NCBI GenBank assembly: GCA_031289815.1
Contig: JAITOS010000099.1
Coordinates: forward strand, 1-11,976
Source: Peptococcaceae bacterium
GTDB taxonomy: Bacteria; Bacillota; Desulfitobacteriia; Desulfitobacteriales; Desulfitobacteriaceae
Direction of reading: 5' to 3'
DNA: 11,976 nucleotides
A model generated the notes under the pieces. That model was given only the letters and a program-made list of their open reading frames with translations, did no database searches and was not told the origin of the DNA. Of this stretch, positions 1-6,626 are shown piece by piece. Made by a program: the position numbers and the translations under genes. Position 1 is the first letter of the stretch. Each line of letters opens with the position of its first letter.

Positions 1-176
1 TGGCAGGAAGCTGGGGGTAAGCCTCCAGCGACTGGCTGAAAGCAGCGGCGTTGCGAGCGGCTGTAAGGCGTTGCGGTGGTCATCGGGTTGTAATAGGGGA
101 AAAACTATAGTAAACTGAAGTGAAAAACAGCGAATGAGTCTGTTGGTGGAGATAGAGAACGAAAGGGAAGGAATTA
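1..176 (+). other. Non-coding leader upstream of the polysaccharide operon
   Basis: No gene can be supported here. All three forward frames meet stops (for example TGA at 37-39 and 116-118), and the short open stretches resemble nothing I recognise. The first 80 bases are GC-rich and can form local hairpins. The 9-mer GGCGTTGCG occurs twice (47-55 and 67-75). From about 90 onward the sequence becomes A-rich, as expected near a promoter or leader. TATAGT at 106-111 is a 5/6 match to a sigma-A type -10 box, but I find no acceptable -35 box 16-18 bp before it, so promoter assignment is weak. The left edge may also hold the tail of an upstream gene that I cannot identify. Confidence 0.5.
10..29 (+). 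promoter_or_regulatory. Strong leader hairpin (8-bp stem, TAAG loop)
   Basis: GCTGGGGG (10-17) pairs with CCTCCAGC (22-29) around a four-base TAAG loop; seven of the eight pairs are Watson-Crick and one is G-U. No T-run follows, so it does not look like a complete intrinsic terminator. A second small stem, GCTG 35-38 with CAGC 43-46, lies just downstream. Being about 150 nt upstream of the first gene of a long polysaccharide operon, it could be a structured 5' leader or the end of an upstream transcription unit. The role is not known. Confidence 0.4.
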
Positions 177-2102
177 TTGGCGATGTTGCTGCGCAAGCGA
201 ACAATTATGCTGATGCTGGTCGATCTGATACTCGTCAATCTGGCGGTGTTCCTGAGTTTTTATATACGGTTTATTGAAGTGGGGAACATCCCTTCGGAGT
301 ATTACCTGACGTACTATCATACAGCTTGGGTGGCGGCCTTGCTCTATCTGGGGGTATTTTACGTCTTCGGGCTATATCGTCGTTTATGGCAATATGCCAG
401 CACGGGAGAGCTTCTCCTGATCCTGTTCGCTGTTTCCGTAGCCACAGGCGGGACGGTAACTGCCGTTTATTTTTTGGCGCCGATGCGTATGCCCTATACT
501 GTGACCCTCCTGATGTGGTTTATGACCGGGTTTTTAGTGGGAGCTTCCCGTTTTATCTGGCGGCTGGTACAGGAAAATATGTTTACCCAGCAAGCCGCCG
601 GAGCGCAAAAATCGGTGCTGATCGTCGGGGCCGGAGACGCTGGCGTGATGGCCGCGCGCGAGTTGAAAAACAGAAACTATCGCGACGGGCGGCCGGTGGG
701 CTTCATCGACGATTCGGAGCGTAAACAAAAATATCAGCTCATGGGGATTCCGGTGTTAGGGACCCGCCGGGATATCCCGCGGGTGGTCAAAGGGCATGAG
801 ATCGGCGAAATCATTATTGCGATTCCCTCCGCTTCCGGGGACGTGATCCGGGAGCTGGTGGAGATTTGCAAGAGGACCGGGGTCGCGCTAAAGATTATGC
901 CGGGAGTTTTCAATATGATCAGCGGTACGATCGATACCACCGCGATCCGGCAGATTCGGGTGGAAGATCTGCTGGGGCGGGAGCCTGTGACGCTGAATAT
1001 TGACGAAGTCGCGGGCTACTTGACCGGAGAGATCGTATTGGTGACAGGCGGCGGCGGCTCGATCGGTTCGGAATTATGCCGCCAGATGGCGAAGTTTAAT
1101 CCCCAAAAATTGATTGTGGCCGGACGCGGGGAGAATTCCTTATTTGACATCGAGCAGGAGCTCCAGGCGGATTATCCGGCGTTGGTGGTGGAAGTGGAAA
1201 TTCTGGACGTCAAGGATCAGGAAAAAGTAGAGTTGATCTTTCAGAAATATCGGCCCCAGGTGGTCTTTCACGCGGCGGCGCACAAGCACGTGCCTCTGAT
1301 GGAGCGGAATCCTGAGGAGGCGTTGAAGAATAATGTGATGGGAACCAGCAATCTGGCGGAAGCGGCGGATCGCTTCCAGGTCAAAACCTTTGTCAGCATT
1401 TCCACGGACAAAGCGGTGAATCCGACCAGCGTCATGGGCGCGACCAAAAGAATCGCTGAGATGATCGTGCAAACGACCGACCGGCGCTCAAAAACGCGCT
1501 TTGTGGCGGTGCGCTTCGGCAATGTCCTGGGGAGCCGCGGCAGTGTGATTCCGACCTTTGAAAAGCAGATTGCCAGAGGCGGGCCGGTGACGGTGACGCA
1601 TCCGGATATGGTGCGGTACTTCATGACGATTCCGGAAGCGGCGCAATTGGTGGTTCAAGCGGGCGCGATGGCGGAAGGCGGGGAAATCTTCATCCTCGAT
1701 ATGGGCCAGCCGGTGAAGATCGTCGATCTGGCGAAGGATGTGATCCGGCTCTCCGGTTTTGAACCGGATCTGGACATCCCGATTAAGTTTACGGGAATCA
1801 GGCCGGGAGAAAAGCTTTATGAAGAGCTGTTGACCGCGGAAGAAGGAACCTCGGCGACCCGGCATAAGCGTATTTTTGTGGCCAAGCCCAACGCCATTGA
1901 CGAAGAAAAGCTCAAGGAGCTGATTCAGGTCGTAAAGGAGCGCGGCTCTTACCTTAGCGGGGAAGAGGTGAACGGCTTGCTGCGGTCTGTGGTCGCGACC
2001 TTTCGCCAAAAACCGGCGAAGGCGGCTGTGAGAAGTGATAGCAATCTGGGAGAGGAGAAACGACAGGATGACAGTGCAAAAGGTAATTACGGAGCAGGAT
2101 GA
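177..2102 (+). CDS. Membrane-anchored UDP-HexNAc 4,6-dehydratase, WbpM/FlaA1/CapD family
   Basis: Predicted inner-membrane nucleotide-sugar dehydratase acting on the cytoplasmic side, converting UDP-GlcNAc to a UDP-4-keto-6-deoxy sugar, the branch point to UDP-QuiNAc, UDP-FucNAc or bacillosamine-type sugars. The order is four N-terminal membrane helices (about residues 9-31, 47-66, 79-100, 106-127), a CoA-binding-like Rossmann domain with VLIVGAGDAG at 147-156, and a C-terminal extended SDR domain with TGGGGSIGSE at 290-299. The active-site region STDKAVNPTSVMGATK (409-424) has Met420 in the usual Tyr position before Lys424, the Ser-Met-Lys arrangement typical of WbpM rather than Ser-Tyr-Lys. 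The length (641 aa) matches full WbpM-type proteins. The start is uncertain: TTG 177 lies 4 nt after AAGGA and ATG 183 lies 10 nt after it. The last 35 nt overlap the next gene. No partner reductase or 4-aminotransferase is seen in the window, so the final sugar is unknown. Confidence 0.9.
   Translation: MAMLLRKRTIMLMLVDLILVNLAVFLSFYIRFIEVGNIPSEYYLTYYHTAWVAALLYLGVFYVFGLYRRLWQYASTGELLLILFAVSVATGGTVTAVYFLAPMRMPYTVTLLMWFMTGFLVGASRFIWRLVQENMFTQQAAGAQKSVLIVGAGDAGVMAARELKNRNYRDGRPVGFIDDSERKQKYQLMGIPVLGTRRDIPRVVKGHEIGEIIIAIPSASGDVIRELVEICKRTGVALKIMPGVFNMISGTIDTTAIRQIRVEDLLGREPVTLNIDEVAGYLTGEIVLVTGGGGSIGSELCRQMAKFNPQKLIVAGRGENSLFDIEQELQADYPALVVEVEILDVKDQEKVELIFQKYRPQVVFHAAAHKHVPLMERNPEEALKNNVMGTSNLAEAADRFQVKTFVSISTDKAVNPTSVMGATKRIAEMIVQTTDRRSKTRFVAVRFGNVLGSRGSVIPTFEKQIARGGPVTVTHPDMVRYFMTIPEAAQLVVQAGAMAEGGEIFILDMGQPVKIVDLAKDVIRLSGFEPDLDIPIKFTGIRPGEKLYEELLTAEEGTSATRHKRIFVAKPNAIDEEKLKELIQVVKERGSYLSGEEVNGLLRSVVATFRQKPAKAAVRSDSNLGEEKRQDDSAKGNYGAG
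2049..2057 (+). promoter_or_regulatory. Ribosome-binding site that fixes the WbpA-type start
   Basis: GGAGAGGAG lies inside the 3' end of the dehydratase gene, 10 nt before ATG 2068. The in-frame upstream ATG at 2035 has no such site and would add 11 residues with no family similarity, so 2068 is preferred. Confidence 0.6.
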
Positions 2103-3420
2103 AACGGCTTTCGCCTTGAAACAGAAAATAGAGGCGCATCAGGCGCGAATCGGGGTGATCGGTTTAGGGTATGTGGGCTTGCCGCTGGCCGTGGAGAAAG
2201 GGAAGGTCGGCTTTCCCGTCGTCGGCTTTGACGTCAATGAACAGCGGGTCGCGCAAGTGAACGCCGGTGAAAATTATATCGGCGACGTCAAGTCCGAAGA
2301 GCTTCGCCAGTTGGTCCGGCAGGGAGTCATTCAAGCGACGGCTGATTTTACGCGGTTAGCGGAATGCGACGTGGTGATCATCTGCGTACCGACGCCCCTG
2401 ACGGCGACCAGGGATCCGGATATTTCTTATATGGACGAGGCGGCGCGCCAGATTGCCGGACGCTTGCGTTCCGGGCAGCTGATCACCCTGGAGAGTACGA
2501 CCTATCCGGGAACGACGCAGGAAGTGATCCTGCCGTTGTTGGAGCGCACCGGGCTGACGGTGGGCAAAGATTTTTTCCTGGCTTTCTCGCCGGAACGGGT
2601 GGATCCTGGGAACAAACGCTTTACCACCAAAAACACCTCGAAGGTGGTGGGCGGCGTGACCCCGGCCTGCCTGGAAATCGCCTATACGCTGTATAACCAG
2701 ACCATCGTCAATGTCGTGCCGGTGTCAAGTCCGGCGGCGGCTGAACTGACGAAGGTGTTTGAAAATACCTATCGGGCGATCAATATCGCTTTGGTGAATG
2801 AGCTGATGCTGTTATGCGACCGGATGGGGATCGATATCTGGGAAGTGGTGGAAGCCGCCGGTACGAAGCCGTTTGGCATTCAGACGTTTTACCCCGGACC
2901 GGGCGTGGGAGGCCATTGTATTCCCATTGACCCCTTTTATCTGACCTGGAAAGCCCGTCAGTATGATTTCCACACCCGGTTCATCGAATTAGCCGGTGAG
3001 ATCAATGTGGAGGTCTCTTATTATGTGGTCAATAAAGTGGTGAAAGCCCTGAACCGCAATAAAAAGAGCCTGAAGGACGCTGAAATATTGATCTTAGGGG
3101 TGGCCTATAAGAAGGATATCGACGATATCCGGGAGTCTCCGGCTTTGAAGATCATGGAATTACTCCAGCGGGAAGGGGCCGCGCTGTCCTATCACGATCC
3201 CTTTATCCCGGTCATTGAGGCGCATGGCGGTGGTCCGGCGCGTTTGGAGAACCGCCCTCTGACCGAGGCGCTTCTGGCCGCGATAGATTGCGTGCTGATC
3301 ATCACGGATCATAGTCAAGTCGATTATTCCTGGGTGGTGGAGAAGGCCGCCTTGGTGGTGGATACCCGCAACGCGACGAAAAACGCGGTTGTGGGCCGGG
3401 AGAAGATCGTCAAGATATAA
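2068..3420 (+). CDS. wbpA: UDP-N-acetyl-D-glucosamine 6-dehydrogenase (WbpA-type)
   Basis: Soluble NAD-dependent four-electron dehydrogenase of the UDP-glucose/GDP-mannose dehydrogenase family, predicted to oxidise C6 of UDP-GlcNAc to UDP-GlcNAcA. In the 450-residue protein the N-terminal Rossmann motif GLGYVGLP is at 32-39, the catalytic-region lysine in ELTKVFENTY is Lys229, and the catalytic cysteine in GGHCIPIDPFYL is Cys284. The C-terminal UDP-binding domain carries the GVAYKKDIDDIRESP signature. The CIPIDPFYL form and the FTTKNTSKVVGG segment are typical of the HexNAc-using WbpA group rather than UDP-glucose dehydrogenases. The WbpB-, WbpD- and WbpE-like genes that follow support the same assignment. 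Start ATG 2068 is chosen from the GGAGAGGAG site; it lies inside the preceding gene with a 35-nt overlap, suggesting translational coupling. UDP-GalNAc dehydrogenase (WbpO/TviB-like) is the main alternative for substrate. Confidence 0.88.
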   Translation: MTVQKVITEQDETAFALKQKIEAHQARIGVIGLGYVGLPLAVEKGKVGFPVVGFDVNEQRVAQVNAGENYIGDVKSEELRQLVRQGVIQATADFTRLAECDVVIICVPTPLTATRDPDISYMDEAARQIAGRLRSGQLITLESTTYPGTTQEVILPLLERTGLTVGKDFFLAFSPERVDPGNKRFTTKNTSKVVGGVTPACLEIAYTLYNQTIVNVVPVSSPAAAELTKVFENTYRAINIALVNELMLLCDRMGIDIWEVVEAAGTKPFGIQTFYPGPGVGGHCIPIDPFYLTWKARQYDFHTRFIELAGEINVEVSYYVVNKVVKALNRNKKSLKDAEILILGVAYKKDIDDIRESPALKIMELLQREGAALSYHDPFIPVIEAHGGGPARLENRPLTEALLAAIDCVLIITDHSQVDYSWVVEKAALVVDTRNATKNAVVGREKIVKI

Positions 3421-3452
3421 ACCTATACCCGGTGGACGGAAAGAACGAATAG

Positions 3453-3460
3453 AGGAGTGA
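3453..3460 (+). promoter_or_regulatory. Ribosome-binding site that fixes the WbpB-type start
   Basis: AGGAGTGA sits 8 nt before ATG 3469. The possible GTG start at 3457 lies within this site and cannot use it, so the four extra N-terminal residues it would add are rejected. Confidence 0.55.
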
Positions 3461-3468
3461 GAGCGAGG

Positions 3469-4512
3469 ATGGCGGTTCCTGAAAAATTGCGGTTGGCAAT
3501 CATTGGCTGCGGGAGAATCGCGCGGAAACACGCGGAAGCGATTACGACCTTGCCGGAAGCGGAGCTGACGGCTGTCTGTGACATCGTTCCGGAGCGCGCG
3601 CAGGCGTTTGCCAGCCAATATAAGGCGCAACCTTATGAGAAGTATGAAGAACTCCTGCAACGTCAGGATATTGATATCGTCACGATTGCCACGCCGAGCG
3701 GCTTACACGCGGAAATCGGGATCGCCGCCGCTCAGGCGGGTAAACATATGCTGGTGGAGAAGCCGATGGCCATGACCCTGAAAAGCGCGGACGCCCTGAT
3801 TGCCGCTTGTCGGCAGGCGCGAGTGAAATTGGGCGTGATTCATCAGAACCGGTATAATCGCTCGATCCAGTTGCTGCGCGGCGCTTTGGAACAAGGGCGT
3901 TTTGGCAAACTGACGCATGGTCAGGCGACGGTACGCTGGAATCGCGACGACGAGTATTACCGGCAAGCGCCGTGGCGCGGCACGAAATCGCAGGATGGCG
4001 GCGTCCTGATGAACCAGTCGATCCACAACATCGATCTTTTGCAGTGGATGTTTGGCCCGGTGGCGTCGGTTTTCGGCTATACGGAAACGCATCTGCGCCG
4101 GATTGAGATGGAAGACGTCGGGGTGGCGGTTCTCCGCTTTCAGAGCGGCGCGTTGGGAATCATTGAAGCGGCGTCCACGATTTATCCCCGCAATATAGAG
4201 GAGACCTTGAATGTTTTTGGGGAGAGCGGCAGCGTCATGATTGGCGGCATCGCGGTGAACCGGATCGAAACCTGGGAATTTCCGGACGCGGCGGCGGAGA
4301 AACAACGGCTCTTTGACTCGCAGGAAAATGATCCGCCGGATGTGTATGGTTTCGGCCACCGCAGGCTTTTTTTGGATATGATTCAGGCGGTAAAAGAAGA
4401 TCGTGATCCGGCGATTCCTGGGGAGGAAGGACGAAAAGCGGTGGAGATCATTCTGGCGGTCTATCGCTGCCAGGAAAGCAAGCAGCCGGTGGGGTTTCCG
4501 TTCACCGAATAG
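3469..4512 (+). CDS. wbpB: UDP-GlcNAcA 3-dehydrogenase, Gfo/Idh/MocA family (WbpB-type)
   Basis: Predicted cytoplasmic NAD-dependent oxidoreductase that oxidises C3 of UDP-GlcNAcA to the 3-keto sugar, which the WbpE-type aminotransferase then aminates. In the well-studied WbpB/WlbA enzymes the NADH is recycled with 2-oxoglutarate. The 347-residue protein starts with a Rossmann fold, IIGCGRIARKHAEAI (GCGRIA at 13-18). The family EKP motif is at 97-99, with Lys98 the conserved active-site lysine, and DGGVLMNQSIHNIDLL follows with His186 in the usual catalytic position. The length fits the family. The gene lies 48 nt after the WbpA-type gene. ATG 3469 is preferred over GTG 3457 because AGGAGTGA (3453-3460) is correctly spaced only for the ATG. 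The Gfo/Idh/MocA family is broad, so the substrate is inferred mainly from the neighbours. Confidence 0.85.
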   Translation: MAVPEKLRLAIIGCGRIARKHAEAITTLPEAELTAVCDIVPERAQAFASQYKAQPYEKYEELLQRQDIDIVTIATPSGLHAEIGIAAAQAGKHMLVEKPMAMTLKSADALIAACRQARVKLGVIHQNRYNRSIQLLRGALEQGRFGKLTHGQATVRWNRDDEYYRQAPWRGTKSQDGGVLMNQSIHNIDLLQWMFGPVASVFGYTETHLRRIEMEDVGVAVLRFQSGALGIIEAASTIYPRNIEETLNVFGESGSVMIGGIAVNRIETWEFPDAAAEKQRLFDSQENDPPDVYGFGHRRLFLDMIQAVKEDRDPAIPGEEGRKAVEIILAVYRCQESKQPVGFPFTE

Positions 4513-4533
4513 CCTGATTGACGCAGCGAAAAG

Positions 4534-4556
4534 CGAACGCTCTTTTCAGGCGTTCG
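4534..4556 (+). repeat. Inverted repeat between the wbpB- and wbpD-like genes
   Basis: CGAACGC (4534-4540) and GCGTTCG (4550-4556) are perfect 7-bp arms around a 9-base loop (TCTTTTCAG). The repeat lies in the 92-nt gap between the 3-dehydrogenase and acetyltransferase genes. No T-run follows the second arm, so it is not a classical intrinsic terminator. It could stabilise or process the mRNA, or be incidental. Confidence 0.35.
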
Positions 4557-4604
4557 GCGGCGAGTATGAAGACGGTGGGAGCATAGAAGAAAGCGGGGTG
4601 GAGC

Positions 4605-5462
4605 ATGGCGGTGGTATTTCAACAGGTCGTCATGGCGGATAGCGCGGAAGCGGCTCCGGATGTAATGATCGGCGCTTTTTCGCTGATCGGCGAGGGCGCG
4701 CGGTTAGAGGCGGGGAGCGTTCTGGGCGTCGGCTGCGTCCTGGGGAAGGACGCGCGCCTGGGGCCGGACTGCCGCTTGGGAAATTATGTAACCTTGGCTG
4801 AGGGCGTTTGTTTAGGCGCGGGTACGCAAATCGGGGATCATACGGTGATTGACGCCGGTACGGTCCTGGGGGAAGCGTGTTTCGTCGGCAGTCACGCCTC
4901 TTTAGGCAAAAGACCCCGACCGGCGGCGACCAGTACGGTCAAGGTGCAAGCGGATTTGCCGCCGCTGCGCTTGGGCGCGGGCGCGACGATCGGCTGTTTT
5001 GCCGTCCTCTATGCGGGGACGAGCTATGGCGAACACGTCTTTGTGGGGGATGGCGCGCGGATCCGGGAACGCTGCCAGATTGGCGATCACGTGTTGATCG
5101 GCGGCGGGGTGGCGGTGGAAAACGATACCGTGATCGGCGAGTATACGAAGATCCAGACAGGAAGTTATATCACGGCCTACATGGATATCGCGGACCGGGT
5201 GTTCATCGCGCCGATGGTGACTACGACCAATGACAATTTTATGGGGCGAACAGAGAAGCGCTTTAAGCTGATCAGGGGAGCGACGATTGAAAAAGGAGCC
5301 AGAATTGGCGGCGGTTCGATTCTCTTGCCGGGAATCCGGATCGCGCCGGAAACGTTTGTGGCGGCGGGGGCGCTGGTTAGCAAGGATACCCGTCCCCGGC
5401 GCGTGGTCAAAGGCTTTCCGGCTCGTGAGACGCGTGAAGTGCCGGAGGATGAATGCCTGTGA
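4605..5462 (+). CDS. wbpD: Left-handed beta-helix acetyltransferase, extended, in the WbpD position
   Basis: Predicted acetyl-CoA-dependent N-acetyltransferase that acetylates the 3-amino group of UDP-GlcNAc(3NH2)A to give UDP-2,3-diacetamido-2,3-dideoxyglucuronate. The protein is almost wholly hexapeptide repeat: a first block of about residues 18-100, a basic, proline-containing loop at 101-121 (GKRPRP, then LPPL), and a second block at 122-275. The WbpD-like signature is in the second block: FIAPMVTTTNDNFMGR (200-215), RGATIEKGARIGGG, then VAAGALVSKD and VKGFPAR near the end. At 285 aa it is much longer than classical WbpD (about 190 aa), which corresponds to the second block alone. Position between the WbpB- and WbpE-like genes supports the function. 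The start is uncertain: ATG 4605 has GGAG only 1 nt before it, while GTG 4611 is 7 nt from the same GGAG. A different acyl donor or acceptor cannot be excluded. Confidence 0.75.
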   Translation: MAVVFQQVVMADSAEAAPDVMIGAFSLIGEGARLEAGSVLGVGCVLGKDARLGPDCRLGNYVTLAEGVCLGAGTQIGDHTVIDAGTVLGEACFVGSHASLGKRPRPAATSTVKVQADLPPLRLGAGATIGCFAVLYAGTSYGEHVFVGDGARIRERCQIGDHVLIGGGVAVENDTVIGEYTKIQTGSYITAYMDIADRVFIAPMVTTTNDNFMGRTEKRFKLIRGATIEKGARIGGGSILLPGIRIAPETFVAAGALVSKDTRPRRVVKGFPARETREVPEDECL

Positions 5463-5500
5463 GGATTGAGCTTTGTTCGCGTGCAAAAGGATAGAAGAGA

Positions 5501-5507
5501 GAGGAGG
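5501..5507 (+). promoter_or_regulatory. Strong ribosome-binding site that selects GTG 5515
   Basis: GAGGAGG ends 7 nt before GTG 5515 and is the strongest Shine-Dalgarno match in the window. The ATG at 5508 directly abuts it, is out of frame with the aminotransferase and is too close to be used. The TTG at 5473 would add 14 residues unlike the family. Confidence 0.75.
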
Positions 5508-5514
5508 ATGTCAA

Positions 5515-6609
5515 GTGGGGATACCACTGCTCGATTTAAGGGCGCAGTATCAGACGATGAAAGAGGACATCGACCGGGCTATTTTGGAAGTTCTGGATAC
5601 TTCGGTTTTTATTCTGGGACCGCAGGTGAAAGCGCTGGAAAAAGAGATCGCCGAATTTTGCGGAACCAAAGAGGCGGTAGCGGTGGGCAATGGCACGGAC
5701 GCTTTAATGCTGACCTTGAAGGCGATGGGGATTGGCGCGGGGGATGAAGTGATCACGACGCCCTTCACCTTTTTCGCTTCGGCGGAGACGATCTCTCAGG
5801 TGGGCGCGACGCCGGTTTTTGCCGATATCGATCCGGTGACGCTCAATATGGATCTGGAGCAGCTGGAAAAAAAGGTGACGCCGCGGACGAAGGCGGTGAT
5901 CGCCGTACACATTTTTGGGCAAATGCTGGATGTGGAACGCCTGATGGAAATCGCCCAACGGTATCAGCTCAAGGTGATTGAGGACGCGGCCCAGGCGATA
6001 GGGGCCGAATACCGGGGAAGAAAGGCCGGATCGATCGGCGACGCGGCGACGTTTAGCTTTTTTCCGACCAAGAATTTGGGCGCTTATGGAGACGGCGGGA
6101 TGATCGTGAGCAACGACGCTGCTCTGGCGGCGGAATTGCGTATGCTGAGATTTCACGGCTGCCAAACGAAGTATTATCACGAAAAGATCGGCTATAACAG
6201 CCGCCTGGATGAAATACAGGCCGCTATTTTGCGGGTGAAGCTGCGTTATTTGGACGGCTGGAATCAAGCCCGGCGAGAGAAGGCCCGGATCTATGACGAG
6301 GCGCTGGCGGATATGCCCTTGATCTTGCCCGGCCGTGATCCGCAGGCCTTGCCGGTGTATCATCTCTATGTCTTGCGCGCTCCGGAGCGGCAGGCGCTGA
6401 TGGAGCGTCTGGCGGCGGCGGGGATTGCCAGCGCGATTTATTATCCGCTGCCGCTGCATTTGCAGAAGGCCTACAGCGGTTTGGGGTACCGGCAGGGGGA
6501 TTTCTTGGCGGCGGAAGAGGCTTGTCGGCAGGCGCTGGCCATTCCCTGTTATCCTGAATTGACCTTGGAGCAGCAGCAAAACATTATACAAACCGTAAGA
6601 AACGCATAG
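5515..6609 (+). CDS. wbpE: PLP-dependent 3-aminotransferase, DegT/DnrJ/EryC1/StrS family (WbpE-type)
   Basis: Predicted sugar aminotransferase that moves the glutamate amino group to C3 of UDP-3-keto-GlcNAcA, giving UDP-GlcNAc(3NH2)A. The glutamate-derived 2-oxoglutarate could in turn serve the WbpB partner. The 364-residue protein begins MGIPLLDLRAQYQTMKEDID, the typical family N-terminus. VGNGTDAL (57-64) forms the phosphate-binding region, Asp157 in EDAAQAIGAEY contacts the PLP ring nitrogen, and Lys186 in FFPTKNLGAYGDGG is the Schiff-base lysine. YNSRLDEIQAAIL and the C-terminal YYPLPLHLQ region complete the family pattern. The length and the Lys position agree closely with characterised WbpE. 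The GTG start follows GAGGAGG at 7 nt; the gap from the acetyltransferase is 52 nt. A 4-aminotransferase acting with the first gene's product is a less likely alternative, because the D/E adjacency and the IPLLDL N-terminus favour the 3-amino route. Confidence 0.88.
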   Translation: MGIPLLDLRAQYQTMKEDIDRAILEVLDTSVFILGPQVKALEKEIAEFCGTKEAVAVGNGTDALMLTLKAMGIGAGDEVITTPFTFFASAETISQVGATPVFADIDPVTLNMDLEQLEKKVTPRTKAVIAVHIFGQMLDVERLMEIAQRYQLKVIEDAAQAIGAEYRGRKAGSIGDAATFSFFPTKNLGAYGDGGMIVSNDAALAAELRMLRFHGCQTKYYHEKIGYNSRLDEIQAAILRVKLRYLDGWNQARREKARIYDEALADMPLILPGRDPQALPVYHLYVLRAPERQALMERLAAAGIASAIYYPLPLHLQKAYSGLGYRQGDFLAAEEACRQALAIPCYPELTLEQQQNIIQTVRNA

Positions 6610-6626
6610 CAGTTTGGGGGACAAAG

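Noticed and set aside
1..90. Cyclic-di-GMP (GEMM-type) riboswitch in the leader
   Set aside because: AAGCCTCC resembles part of the consensus, but the other conserved segments are missing and the pairing pattern does not fit, so I do not call it.
3703..4359. Reverse-strand open frame (218 codons) opposite the 3-dehydrogenase
   Set aside because: Antisense shadow of a clear Gfo/Idh/MocA gene; no ribosome site and no family resemblance.
5508..5747. Small gene from ATG 5508 in a second frame over the aminotransferase start
   Set aside because: The ATG directly abuts the Shine-Dalgarno sequence, leaving no spacer, and the product has no recognisable features. GTG 5515 gives the conserved aminotransferase N-terminus.
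5704..6624. Long reverse-strand open frame (306 codons) opposite the aminotransferase
   Set aside because: It lies antisense to a gene with intact PLP-binding residues. Its predicted product is rich in Arg, His and Gln with no recognisable domain, as expected from the complement of a GC-rich gene.
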